Shown here in pieces: positions 50,948-59,882 of a stretch of DNA of 64,000 nt; positions within the stretch are counted from its first letter, which is position 1; every line of letters starts with the position of its first letter. Location: positions 1,860,001 to 1,924,000 of the forward strand of contig OZ252031.1 of assembly GCA_965247775.1 (NCBI GenBank), read 5' to 3'. This DNA is from G965247775 sp965247775 (GTDB taxonomy: Bacteria > Chloroflexota > Dehalococcoidia > Bin125). Position numbers and translations under genes: made by a program. The notes beneath the pieces were generated by a model, which was not told the DNA's origin, searched no databases, and saw only the letters and a program-made list of their open reading frames with translations.

Positions 50948-53254
50948 TCAGCCCCGTGGCTGCAGCTGCAGATGATGGCGTGCAGATCCAGCCACTTCGG
51001 ATTCCGCGTAGCGCATCGGCGCCAGCTCATGCACGCGCCAGCGTTCCAGCTGATCACTGAAGTGCGGGCTGCCCGGGACGCCACTCACCCCTCCCGGCAC
51101 GATCCAGCGCGCCTGTTCGATCGCCGAGAGGTCGACGGCCTGGCGGTACACGGAGAGATGGCTCACGTCGAAGGCGCCGCGGTAGCCGTAGCCGCCCTGC
51201 TGGATCGTGGAGCCGTCGCCGCCGAAGTGCGCTCGGGGAGGGTTCAGCGCGGCTGCGAGATCTGGAAACGCGCCGGCGATCGTGTGCACCCCGAGCGTCG
51301 CGTGGCCAGCGTCCCAGCGCCAGGCACTCGGCACCGGGCCTTGGTCCGCCAGCGCCGAGGAGAACGCCTCCGCCAGCGCGACCGGGATGAGCACCCCTAC
51401 GTTGACCCCCGGTGGGAGTTCCGCCTCTCCAGCGATGCCGCGCGCTAGCCGGTCAAGCCAGGCTTCCAGGATGCGGACGCTGGCCGGAATCGCCTCGGAG
51501 GCGAGCCAGTCCAGCGCGTCCTCGCCCATGATCGCTCCCAGACCGTCCCGGAGCAGTGCTAGCCGGAAGTGCGCGTAGAGCAGGGCGACGCTGCTCTCCG
51601 GTCGAAGGTCTCCGTCCCAGCCGGCGAGCATCTCCCGCGCCGTTTCCGCCGCCTCTGCGAACGGCCCCATCGACGCCAGGGCGCCGGCCCAGCGGCGCGC
51701 GGGAGTCGACGTCGTGTCTCCTTGCAGCGCCGCCAGTGCATCGGGCGAGTGCTTCCCCGCCGTAGCCAGTCGCTCGACGATCCGTTCCGCGCGTGCCGGT
51801 GGAACGAAGTCAGAGGAGATGTACGGTGGCGTGCCGCCCAGAATGGGCTGGTTCGCGGTCGCGATGAATCCCTCACGGGGATTGATCAACCGCGGCCGCT
51901 CGCTCTCGGGAACGTCGCCTGTCCACTCGTGCGCGTCCGTCCAGCCGGGGACGGGCAGGCGCCTGCCTGCCGTCGATGCGCGGACGGGAATCCGCCCCCG
52001 CGTCAGGTAGCCACCGTTGCCATCGACGTCGGCCGCCAGCATGTTGTTGACTGGGTCCACCCACCGTCGCTGCGTCTCGAAGAGCGCCAGCACGTTGTTC
52101 GCGTCCAGCATGGGTCGCAGCACTTCGAATCCCCGGGAAGGGACCTCGGTTGCCGTGTAGCGCAACGCCATCGCGTGCCCGCTGGTGGGATCGCCGTGGA
52201 CGATCGGCCCGTGGCGGGTCAGCCAGACCTCGATCGTCTCCGGCTCCCCGCCGGCCACCTCGATTCTCTCCGAGATCCGCGCCGGCTCCGCCCAGCCGGA
52301 CGGCGTCCGGTAGCGGCCCGCCCCGTCAAACTCCTCGATGTAGAGATCCTGGTTGTCCGCCATCGCGTGCGTGATGCACCACGCCACCTTGCCGTTGTGG
52401 CCGAAGTGCGGGAAGCCCGGAAGCCCTGGGAAGGTCGCCCCCACGACGTCGAACTCGGGGCAGCGCACGTGAACCTGCCAGTAGACGTTGGGCACGTCCA
52501 ACCGCCGGTGCGAATCGTTGCATAGCACCGGCATCCCGGTCGTCGTTCGCGACCCCATCACCAACCAGGAATTGGAGCCCGACATCGCCTCCGCCAGAAA
52601 CCCCAGATGCTCCGCCGCCGCCGCGATCTCGGCGCCACTCTGATCCAGCAGATCTCGGACTGCACCGCCCGGCGGCAGCAGCGTGTTCGAGCCCGTGGTT
52701 GGGCCGGAGACGACCTGCAAGAAACGCTCCGGCCCCACCCGCGCGAGCAGCACCGCATAGGCGAGCTTCAGCTGCCACGGCCCCATCAGTACGTGCCGAA
52801 TCTTGAACAGGACCGTCGAATGCCACGGGCGCCAGGGTTCCGGCTCAAGACCGGTGATCGCGTACTCGGGCGGTAGCGGCTGCGTCCGCAGGAACGCGTT
52901 CACGCCGGCCGCATACGCCTCGAACGTTGTGCGGGAGGCGGAACTCATCGCCTCCACGTCGGCCTCGGCGGCACGACGCAGTTGCAGCCGTCGCGCCAGC
53001 CGGTCCGATGCCAACGCCGACTCTCCCACGAGCGATGCCCAGCGCCCGGTCGCCCGCAACCGATCGTATTCCATCTGCCAGAGGCGGTCCTGCGCCGCCG
53101 CAAAGCCCATCCCGAGCCACGCGTCCGGCTCGGCTGAGGCCGTGATATGCGCGACGCCTTCCGCGTCGCGCTGGATCGAGACCGGGCCGGTCAACCCGTC
53201 GATCGCGATTTCCCCGTCGAACCGGAACTCTGCGTGCGGGATCTCACTGCTCAT
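50948..53254 (-). CDS. penicillin acylase family (Ntn) hydrolase
   Basis: 768 residues from the ATG at 53254. Alpha-chain start GPVSIQRDAEGVAHITA, then GMGFAAAQDRLWQMEYDRLR; the nucleophile is S227 in MSGSNSWLVMG, the residue that becomes the beta-chain N terminus after self-cleavage. NDSHRRLDVPNVYWQVHV, GLPGFPHFGHNGKVAWCITH and INPREGFIATANQP are conserved beta-chain blocks. It hydrolyses amides, for example beta-lactam side chains, N-acyl-homoserine lactones or lipopeptides. There is no obvious signal peptide, unusual for the family. The open frame upstream is the acetamidase remnant. Confidence 0.92.
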   Translation of the reverse strand: MSSEIPHAEFRFDGEIAIDGLTGPVSIQRDAEGVAHITASAEPDAWLGMGFAAAQDRLWQMEYDRLRATGRWASLVGESALASDRLARRLQLRRAAEADVEAMSSASRTTFEAYAAGVNAFLRTQPLPPEYAITGLEPEPWRPWHSTVLFKIRHVLMGPWQLKLAYAVLLARVGPERFLQVVSGPTTGSNTLLPPGGAVRDLLDQSGAEIAAAAEHLGFLAEAMSGSNSWLVMGSRTTTGMPVLCNDSHRRLDVPNVYWQVHVRCPEFDVVGATFPGLPGFPHFGHNGKVAWCITHAMADNQDLYIEEFDGAGRYRTPSGWAEPARISERIEVAGGEPETIEVWLTRHGPIVHGDPTSGHAMALRYTATEVPSRGFEVLRPMLDANNVLALFETQRRWVDPVNNMLAADVDGNGGYLTRGRIPVRASTAGRRLPVPGWTDAHEWTGDVPESERPRLINPREGFIATANQPILGGTPPYISSDFVPPARAERIVERLATAGKHSPDALAALQGDTTSTPARRWAGALASMGPFAEAAETAREMLAGWDGDLRPESSVALLYAHFRLALLRDGLGAIMGEDALDWLASEAIPASVRILEAWLDRLARGIAGEAELPPGVNVGVLIPVALAEAFSSALADQGPVPSAWRWDAGHATLGVHTIAGAFPDLAAALNPPRAHFGGDGSTIQQGGYGYRGAFDVSHLSVYRQAVDLSAIEQARWIVPGGVSGVPGSPHFSDQLERWRVHELAPMRYAESEVAGSARHHLQLQPRG

Positions 53255-53309
53255 ACCACTGCTCGCCCTCCTGCGGCCGCGCCACCTGCGGCCGCGCCGG
53301 CCAACACTA

Positions 53310-53500
53310 ACGTCGCAGCAAGTAGCGCTTGGGAAACTTCGTACCACCGAGTACAACACATCCATCATGTTGGCGAGGCGCGCCCGCGCCACCTGCAACA
53401 AAGCTGGTATCCGGTCAGCCGCTTGAGACCGTAGTCCGACTCCAGCCAGCCGACGAACTCGTAGAAGACGGTGATGGACGGCCGCACGAAACGGTTCCCG
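53310..53500 (-). pseudogene. C-terminal remnant of an acetamidase/formamidase gene
   Basis: In one frame PSITVFYEFVGWLESDYGLK then RLTGYQL; in the next LLQVARARLANMMDVLYSVV; in a third TKFPKRYLLR. This order matches the last 60 residues of FmdA/AmdA-type amidases (helix, LLxQVAxAR...N...Y, then KxPKRYL). At least two frame changes and loss of the rest make it inactive. It lies between the penicillin-acylase and PPOX genes and adds another amide-hydrolase history to this locus. Confidence 0.5.
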
Positions 53501-53574
53501 GTCTCCCGGACGCCAATCGGAGATTGACGCCGTTTGGATCCGGGAGGCCCGCCGGACAGCGCAGGCCAGCGCTT

Positions 53575-54090
53575 CTAGGCGGGAGAGCGCCGCTTGGCCA
53601 GCGCGGCGAATTCCTCCTGGTGCGTGGGGATGACGGCCGCCCACACCGTCTCCGGCGTCAGCAGCACCATGCGCGCCTCACCCATGGCCGGCAGCAGCTC
53701 GCGGACGAAACGGTCGGCGACGTCCGGCGGCATGTAGCGGCTGGCGATCTCCAGCGCCAAGCCATGGTAGGACTCGCCCAGGGTGGCCAAGTCATCGTCG
53801 TTCAGGAACTGAACGGTGCAATCAGCACTGTAGTAGTGGTATGGCTCTTCCTCTGCTTGGACGGTTAGCGTCGCGTGTCCCGTGCGTCGCATGTGGCTCC
53901 CGTGCAGGCCGTCGGCAAACGTCTCAAGAAAAAACTTGCCATTCTTGTAGACGTAGCCTACGGGAACAGCAACCGGACCTCCCTGGAGGCGGCTGACCGA
54001 GAGGATCGCGAAGTGACTCTCCGCGAGGAGTCCATCTCGCCGCGCCGCCGGCAGCAGCGGGTACAAGCGGTTCTTGGGTGTTCCCTCCAT
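53575..54090 (-). CDS. pyridoxamine 5'-phosphate oxidase-family protein
   Basis: 171 residues from the ATG at 54090, with AAGAGGAG upstream. Split-barrel flavin-binding fold: LLAESHFAILSVSRLQGGPV, then VPVGYVYKNGKFFLETFADG, GSHMRRTGHATLTVQAEE and the C-terminal VLLTPETVWAAVIP. It binds FMN or F420 and may be a small oxidoreductase or a flavin store. It is divergent from the cupin gene. Confidence 0.85.
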   Translation of the reverse strand: MEGTPKNRLYPLLPAARRDGLLAESHFAILSVSRLQGGPVAVPVGYVYKNGKFFLETFADGLHGSHMRRTGHATLTVQAEEEPYHYYSADCTVQFLNDDDLATLGESYHGLALEIASRYMPPDVADRFVRELLPAMGEARMVLLTPETVWAAVIPTHQEEFAALAKRRSPA

Positions 54091-54305
54091 GGCCGATCTC
54101 CTCTTGCCGACGCGGAATCGAGCCAATGCTCGCAGCCACAACCCCAGTGCGGAGCGTAAGATATAGTCCCTGGCGGCTCTCGGCGATTTGGCGCGCCGAA
54201 TGGGGAGTCGAAGGCCACTCAGCGTTCCTTCCTCCGGTAACGTGCGATTACACTCCCAACCGAACTTGTCCGAACGCGTCATCGCCGGAGTAGCGGGAGA
54301 GCGAA

Positions 54306-54848
54306 ATGCCCACGCGACGAGTCGTGACCGGGATCAACGCGGAGGGGGAGTCGGTCATTTCGTCAGACGGAAGGGGACCGGTGTTCTGGGACCGGGGCTC
54401 CTCGATCCTGGAGCAGCTCTGGCAAACCGATAGGGTCCCGCCAGAGGTCCGTGGGACGAAAGAACCCGTCGTGTTCGAGAATCTGACGGCAGAGCCCCCT
54501 CCCGGTGGCTCAGTCTTCCGCGTTGTGACGGTCATGCCCGAGGGGCCCACCGCGCCACTCCGCCCCGATGTGGAAGCGGAAGTCGCCGCGACGTTCCGGG
54601 AATACGACGCGAACGGAGTGTTCGCCCCAGGGGAACGGTCCGGCTTCCACATCACCCGCACCATCGATTTCGTAATCATTCTGTCCGGCGAGGTGGACCT
54701 GGAGATGGACAACGGCTCGGTACACCTGAAACCCGGGGACTGCGTGGTCCAACGCGAAACCAGGCATGCCTGGCGAAATCGGGGCAACCAAGCATGCGTG
54801 ATGGCCGGAGTGCAGATCAGCACCCGCGAATCGCAGTCTCAAACATGA
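54306..54848 (+). CDS. cupin-domain protein
   Basis: 180 residues. The beta barrel has a first cupin motif reduced to RSGFHITRTIDFVIILSGEV and a second one, GSVHLKPGDCVVQRETRHAW. One His and one Glu of the usual metal set are visible, so a metal site is possible but not assured. An N-terminal part with VFWDRGSSILEQLWQTDRVP is typical of cupins that act on small aromatic or chlorinated acids. A GGGAGAG site precedes the ATG. Function unknown. Confidence 0.85.
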   Translation: MPTRRVVTGINAEGESVISSDGRGPVFWDRGSSILEQLWQTDRVPPEVRGTKEPVVFENLTAEPPPGGSVFRVVTVMPEGPTAPLRPDVEAEVAATFREYDANGVFAPGERSGFHITRTIDFVIILSGEVDLEMDNGSVHLKPGDCVVQRETRHAWRNRGNQACVMAGVQISTRESQSQT

Positions 54849-55115
54849 CGTTGCTGTCCTGGGCCGGGATCGATTCGCGAGCCGCAGGACCTCAGCCGCG
54901 ATTGCGCCTTGCTTGCGTCGGGAGCATTGCCCTGCAGCATTGGTTGGGACTGTCCGAAAGCGGGGCAACCTGGTGGGCGCCAGACCCGATCAGCGACATC
55001 GCCACTTCAACAACTCCGGCGCACGTCACGGCGATGCGCATCTCGCCGCGGCCCCGAGCCGCAAGCGCTCTACGCCTCAAGCGCTGACGGCGGACCTGGC
55101 CCCGGACGCGGCGAC
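54849..55115. other. 267-base gap
   Basis: A short minus-strand frame (GEMRIAVTCAGVVEVAMSLI, then GSGAHQVAPLSDSPNQ) is present but unrecognised; nothing else is supported. Confidence 0.3.
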
Positions 55116-55790
55116 CTACTGAAGGGGAGAGAACGGCAAGGGATTCAGGTAGTAAATGGACTCGTCGGGCGCTAGCTCTCTTAGCGGGGCACTGATGTCC
55201 GGTATCGGGTCACCGGGCACATAGCTGTTGAAGCCCGAGACCGCGTCATTGGGCACCAGCCAAAGATCAGTGAGCTCGGGCCGATGTCCAATCAGCGTCT
55301 CATAGGCGGTGACCATCCTAGCCCACTGCCCCGCGTCGCCCATATCGGCCAGCCTGCCAACGAGTTCATAGATCTGAGCTTGGGCCGTCGGCTTCATGTC
55401 GATGACCCCCTGGACGTATTGCCTCACCGCGCCGGGCGCTTCCGTGAGCGCACTGTCTAAGCGCTGCGGCGTCGCGTAGGGTACCGGCTCGGCGATCTTG
55501 AGTGTCTCAGCGAACTGGGCGTGCTCCAGAAATTTGGTCAAGGCATCGGACAGACCGCTTTCGCTGCGGAGCGTTTCGTAGGCCTTCCCGATCGCTCCGA
55601 AGTCATCGAAGCGAAAGAGGACGACGATCTGTCCCATGGGACCACCAGTCCGCTTCCAGGCACCCAGCAGGTCAAACCCGCTTCGCGTGGTAGCGGGCAC
55701 CATCGTGCTCCCGTAGATCTCGACGTATGTGTCGAAGACGGTTCCCGTCAGCGGCTTGACAGTGGTCAGGCCTTCAACAAAGACGGTCAT
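55116..55790 (-). CDS. NIPSNAP-like dimeric alpha/beta barrel protein
   Basis: 224 residues made of two ferredoxin-like modules. FVEGLTTVKPLTGTVFDTYV is the first strand-helix; FDLLGAWKRTGGPMGQIVVL and FRFDDFGAIGKAYETLRSES show the pattern seen in NIPSNAP proteins. The second module begins YVQGVIDMKPTAQAQIYELV. No catalytic residues can be assigned. It precedes the LLM gene on the minus strand in map order (about 90 bases downstream of it) and may be co-transcribed. Confidence 0.78.
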   Translation of the reverse strand: MTVFVEGLTTVKPLTGTVFDTYVEIYGSTMVPATTRSGFDLLGAWKRTGGPMGQIVVLFRFDDFGAIGKAYETLRSESGLSDALTKFLEHAQFAETLKIAEPVPYATPQRLDSALTEAPGAVRQYVQGVIDMKPTAQAQIYELVGRLADMGDAGQWARMVTAYETLIGHRPELTDLWLVPNDAVSGFNSYVPGDPIPDISAPLRELAPDESIYYLNPLPFSPLQ

Positions 55791-55877
55791 GACATGCTCC
55801 TTGCTGCGCGCTTTCCATCCCCGGCCGCCAGCAACACGCGCATGGCGTCGTTGGCGCTGGTTGCGAACGGCGGCGCG

Positions 55878-57041
55878 TTACCGTTCCTGAGCCGCTGCTG
55901 CAGCCTGCGCTGCGGCTCTGATGTACGGGGCCTCGGCCTTCCGAAACTCAGGGATCACGTACTTCCCAAGCAGCTCCAGCGTGCGCATGATGAACTTGTG
56001 CGAGAGGCCGTCGACACCCAAAGTCAGCTCCTCAATCCCCATAGCCTCGAACCGCTTGATCTGACGGACGCAGTCATCGGGGCTCCCAATGAGGGCGCTT
56101 CCGCTCTCTTCTGCGATGTAGTCGAGGTCGTCTAGCCGATCGAGGCTCGTGAGATCCTTCATGTACTCGTAGTCCTTGGACCGCGAGATGAGGACCGAGT
56201 AGACGATGTCGTTGACGGACGTGAAGTCGGCCACGCGCTGGCGGACGGCTGCGTGGGCCTCTTCCCGGGTCTCGAGGCACATCGTTGGAAGGCAGATGGC
56301 GCCCATAGAGTCGGTGATGATGCCGCCTACCGGGTCCATCTCCTCTTGCCCTTCCCGATACGCGTCGATCGTCGCTTGCAGCACGTGGAATCCAGCAAAG
56401 CTTCCGGCGCCGATCAGGCCGATCCCCATCTGCCCGGCGATACGGGCAGCCTCTGTGCTGGAGGCGCCCACGAAGATCGGAGGGTGAGGCTTCTGGACTG
56501 GCTTGGGTACAAGCGTGCGCTCCGGCACACGGAAGTAGTCTCCGTCGAAAGAGAAGGGGTCGCTGAGATAGGACGCACAAATGAGCTGGAGGGCCTCACG
56601 CCAGCGTTGGCGCGTCTCGTCCACCGGGACATCGAAGGCGTCCAACTGGAGGGCTTGATTCGAGCGGCCGGTGCCGATTTCGTAACGGCCCTTGGAGAGA
56701 ATATCGATGGTGGCGGCCTGTTCGGCCACACGGATGGGGTGGTTGATGGGAAATGGGAGGAGGGTGATCAACGATCGGATGCGGATGCGGTGAGTCTGTA
56801 CCGCGACGGCGCCGTAAATCACCTCCGCCGCCGAGGTGGCACAGAAGTCGGGCAGGAAGTGCTGCTCGGGACATCCGACGAAATCAAACCCCATTTCCTC
56901 AGCGAATCGGATCTCTTCGAGCAGATCCGGGAACCGGAGGTCGTAACGGCGGTATTTGGGGTCCGGCTCGCCGCCCGAATCGAACCCGAGGCCTTCTCCT
57001 CGCGGCCCCGTCGTCCCGCCGGTGATAAGACCGAATCGCAT
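55878..57041 (-). CDS. LLM class flavin-dependent oxidoreductase
   Basis: 387 residues. FAEEMGFDFVGCPEQHFLPD, then LITLLPFPINHPIRVAEQAA, LSKGRYEIGTGRSNQALQLD and KPHPPIFVGASSTEAARIAG are the luciferase-like signatures. The EQHF motif and length place it among FMN-dependent monooxygenase-like members rather than short F420 ones. Substrate unknown. GAGGCATGCC lies upstream of the ATG. Confidence 0.9.
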   Translation of the reverse strand: MRFGLITGGTTGPRGEGLGFDSGGEPDPKYRRYDLRFPDLLEEIRFAEEMGFDFVGCPEQHFLPDFCATSAAEVIYGAVAVQTHRIRIRSLITLLPFPINHPIRVAEQAATIDILSKGRYEIGTGRSNQALQLDAFDVPVDETRQRWREALQLICASYLSDPFSFDGDYFRVPERTLVPKPVQKPHPPIFVGASSTEAARIAGQMGIGLIGAGSFAGFHVLQATIDAYREGQEEMDPVGGIITDSMGAICLPTMCLETREEAHAAVRQRVADFTSVNDIVYSVLISRSKDYEYMKDLTSLDRLDDLDYIAEESGSALIGSPDDCVRQIKRFEAMGIEELTLGVDGLSHKFIMRTLELLGKYVIPEFRKAEAPYIRAAAQAAAAAQER

Positions 57042-57575
57042 GGCATGCCTCCTCGTGTGGAGAAACGCGATCTACGTGCCAGACCACTTCGTCGGCGGAT
57101 AGCGCGTGCGTGCGGCTTCTAGCGAGAAGCCGTGTTTGCGCAGTGCGCCTGTCGCGCCTCAGGGCGCTGCCAACCCGCACGTCGTCCTTCAATGACCGCG
57201 CACACTATCCACTTGAGTGGCGCCAGCGCTGGGTGCGCGGACGTCGTAGCCCCTTGGTGTGTGGTCCTCACGTCCAACCCCTGGCGCAAGGGCGCAAGAC
57301 GCGCAGAGGCTAACACCTAAGGTCTCCATTCGGTACACTGTGATCTAACCTGGGGCCCAGGCATGCCGCAGCGGCATCACCAGCCGTCCTTCAGTCCATC
57401 CGCTTTGGCCCACCGAACCTGGTCCAATGCCACTGACCGGCCCGAATACCACTTGGCGGTCTGATGGCCAAACCTGAGCGCGCTTCGGGTGCCTCCGGAT
57501 CAACGCAGCAACAGATGCTTGACATCCCGGGCGCGAAGCTGTGGCGCTGCCGGACGACACGAGGAAGAAGGCGAG
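57042..57575. other. 534-base divergent intergenic region
   Basis: Separates the LLM gene (minus) and the SnoaL gene (plus) and must hold both promoters. A TTGACA at 57519-57524 lacks a credible -10 box. No palindrome, RNA gene or gene remnant recognised. Confidence 0.35.
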
Positions 57576-58013
57576 ATGGCCGAGGAAGACCTGATTCGGG
57601 TAGCCCGCGAGAACGTGGATGCCTTCAACGCTCCGGACTGGACCCGGATGCGCGAATTGGTGGCCTCGGATGCCACCTTCCACGAAATGGGAATGCAGCG
57701 GAGCCTGAAGGGGCGGGACCAAATCCTGGAAGCTCTTCAGGGATGGAAACAGGCGATGCCCGACGCTACGGGGACGGTTGCGAATGCCTACGCGAGTGGG
57801 CACACCGTAATCCTGGAAATCACCTGGGAAGGAACTCACACGGGCGCCCCCGTCGCGGCAACCGGCAGGACTATTCCTGCCACCGGTAAGCGTTACAGCT
57901 CACCTTCATGCTGGGTGCTTGTCATCGAGGACGGCAAGATTCAAGAGAGCCGAGAGTACTTCGACATGGCGAGTCTTCTCGAACAGATCGAGACCACGCC
58001 AGCGGCGCAGTAA
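57576..58013 (+). CDS. SnoaL-like/ester cyclase family protein
   Basis: 145 residues from the ATG at 57576. NVDAFNAPDWTRMRELVASD, then GRDQILEALQGWKQAMPDAT and VILEITWEGTHTGAPVA are NTF2-like cone-fold segments, with a C-terminal VIEDGKIQESREYFDMASLL. It resembles the SnoaL protein at 34462 in fold, not closely in sequence. It may act on an intermediate of the neighbouring LLM or ABC-transporter substrate pathway. Function unknown. Confidence 0.85.
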   Translation: MAEEDLIRVARENVDAFNAPDWTRMRELVASDATFHEMGMQRSLKGRDQILEALQGWKQAMPDATGTVANAYASGHTVILEITWEGTHTGAPVAATGRTIPATGKRYSSPSCWVLVIEDGKIQESREYFDMASLLEQIETTPAAQ

Positions 58014-58386
58014 AGCCGGACGAGACAGAGGCCCGCGCAGAGTACGGCGTAGTTCACGGGCCGTCGCAGAGCGGCCCTGGCGCGCCCTCGGGCTGACGTT
58101 CATCCGGCCAACCCACGGGGGAGAGCGCCCACCCGGGCAACGGACCCCATGTTCCCCATGTTGTGGAGTCTGGAGACTTCCACTAGACTCTCGCCCCCCT
58201 AGATGCCTGGCGTCTCGCGGCGGGGGCTTGGCAGCTGGGTGCAGGGCCCCGACTTCAAGCGGCGGTTTGGCTGATCCAGATTCTCCGATTCCAGCGGATC
58301 CGCGAGGAAGATGTTGATCCGTGCGGCACAGTCGGCGCGGATGAGCCAAGTAAGGAATTAGGAATGCCGACGGAGGAGCAAGGACA
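58014..58386 (+). other. 373-base leader region of the branched-chain-type ABC operon
   Basis: No gene is supported. It holds the inverted repeat at 58164-58182 and, before the ATG at 58387, a GGAGCAAGGA ribosome-binding site. The promoter itself was not identified with confidence. Confidence 0.4.
58164..58182. promoter_or_regulatory. inverted repeat upstream of the branched-chain-type ABC operon
   Basis: TGGA-GTCT-GG-AGAC-T-TCCA is nearly perfect (one bulged T). It lies about 205 bases before the binding-protein ATG. It could be a regulator site of GntR/FadR size. No hairpin followed by a T-run is seen. Confidence 0.3.
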
Positions 58387-59700
58387 ATGTTGAAGCATGG
58401 ACTGTCTAGGAGCGGCCAGCTCACTGTTTGGCTCACCGTCGCGCTGGCGCTCATCGCGCTTGCGGTAGCCGCGTGTGGTGGCGACGACGACGAAGGCCCC
58501 GCTCCCACGGCGCCGGCGGCCGAGGAACCCACGGCGCCGGCGGCCGAGGAACCCGCGGCAGCGACGGTCGAGGAACCGGAGGCGCCGGCGGCCGAGGCAG
58601 TTGAGGAGGAGCCGGAACTCCAAACAGGCGTACTCACCGTCGGCGTGATGAACGTCTTCACCGGCTTCGCCGCAGTCTTCGGCCCGATCATTGAGGGCAC
58701 ACTCGATCTGGTCGCCGATGACATCAACGCAAGTGGCGGCATCCGCGTGGGCGATACGGCCTACACCTTGGAGTTCAGGAACTACGACACAGCCTGGGAC
58801 CCAGAGCAGACAGTGGTCGCCGCGAGCCAGGCCGTGGACCGGGACGAGGTGGACTTTATCTATAACAGCGTCGGCTTCATCGCTCCGAGCGTGCAGTCGG
58901 TGGTCGGCGACCGCGAGATTCTCATCCTCTGCGTCTGCGAAGGCGGAACCGGCTATCTGACCGCCGAGCAGCCGCTCACCTTCAAGCTGCTTTGGAGCAT
59001 CCCGGATAGCGCAGTCGCCGGGCTGCGCTATCTGAACGATAGTGGCTCGGGGATTACCCGAGTGGCGCTGCTCAGCACCGAGGGTGCGGACGCCCGTGAG
59101 GACGCGAGGATCTTGGCGCCCGCTGCGGAAGAACTCGGGTTTGATGTTGTCTCGAACGACTTCGTCGCGCCCGGAACTGACGATTACTACCCGGCGCTCA
59201 CCGGCATCCTCGATAATGAGCCTGAAGTAATTATTACGAACGGAACCGTGACCAGCACGATCGTGCTAATCGTGCGGCAAGCCCGCGAGCTCGGTTATGA
59301 GGGGATCTTTCTGCTCAACGATGGGTTGGACCTGTTCCCGTTCATTGAGGCGGGATTGGTTGACGAACTCGAAGGATCTCTGGGCGTGCCAGTGTTCTCG
59401 ATCCCCGAGGACCGCTTGCCCGATGTGATCGAGGCCGTCGGGCCCGAACCGCCCAGCTTCCTCGCCCTCGTATATGACGTCGGGCTCCTGCTCGCAGCAG
59501 CCATTGAAGAGGCGCAGTCAATCGATAGCGTCGCCGTGGCCGACGCCTTGGAGGACATCTCGATCGATGGATGGTCTGCGGAGGGGATTCACTTCGAAGA
59601 CCCGTACAACCGCTGGGGGGCCAATCGCGACGTCGTCTTCCCTGACGCACCCGTTGCCCTGCTCGGCTCCGGTGGCGCGTTCGAAATCGTGGCTGACTAG
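58387..59700 (+). CDS. branched-chain amino-acid-type ABC transporter substrate-binding lipoprotein
   Basis: 437 residues. Signal segment VWLTVALALIALAVAACGGD with lipobox AVAAC, then an Ala/Pro/Glu spacer built from tandem repeats to about residue 80. The type I periplasmic binding fold starts LTVGVMNVFTGFAAVFGPII, then VADDINASGGIRVGDTAYTL and FIYNSVGFIAPSVQSVVGDR. LivJ-type proteins of this class also bind aromatic acids, amides and urea, so the ligand need not be an amino acid. First gene of the operon with the permease and the fused permease-ATPase. Confidence 0.9.
   Translation: MLKHGLSRSGQLTVWLTVALALIALAVAACGGDDDEGPAPTAPAAEEPTAPAAEEPAAATVEEPEAPAAEAVEEEPELQTGVLTVGVMNVFTGFAAVFGPIIEGTLDLVADDINASGGIRVGDTAYTLEFRNYDTAWDPEQTVVAASQAVDRDEVDFIYNSVGFIAPSVQSVVGDREILILCVCEGGTGYLTAEQPLTFKLLWSIPDSAVAGLRYLNDSGSGITRVALLSTEGADAREDARILAPAAEELGFDVVSNDFVAPGTDDYYPALTGILDNEPEVIITNGTVTSTIVLIVRQARELGYEGIFLLNDGLDLFPFIEAGLVDELEGSLGVPVFSIPEDRLPDVIEAVGPEPPSFLALVYDVGLLLAAAIEEAQSIDSVAVADALEDISIDGWSAEGIHFEDPYNRWGANRDVVFPDAPVALLGSGGAFEIVAD
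58504..58575 (+). repeat. 24-bp tandem repeat in the binding-protein spacer
   Basis: Two identical 24-base units (58504-58527, 58528-58551) and one diverged copy encode P-T-A-P-A-A-E-E-type octapeptides in the linker between the lipid anchor and the ligand domain. Copy-number change would only alter linker length. Confidence 0.8.
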
Positions 59701-59882
59701 TCAAGGGGGATGTCCACCAGCTGCCCGCCCCGCCTGAAGAGCGGCGCGGGCAGCCGCGTCTGTGAGGTAGCGCCCAGAGCCCACCGATGGCATCTCCGCT
59801 GGCACGGGAGCTGACCCGATAACAGCGAGAATCGACGAGTGGGCGTTCATTCTGCCGAACGCTCGGGAGGCCCGCGCCGCTA

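Noticed and set aside
50948..53644. An 898-codon version of the penicillin-acylase gene
   Set aside because: The extra N-terminal 130 residues cover the acetamidase remnant in a wrong frame; the ATG at 53254 begins the conserved protein.
57519..57545. TTGACA as a promoter of the SnoaL-like gene
   Set aside because: No -10-like hexamer at 16-18 bases; likely chance.
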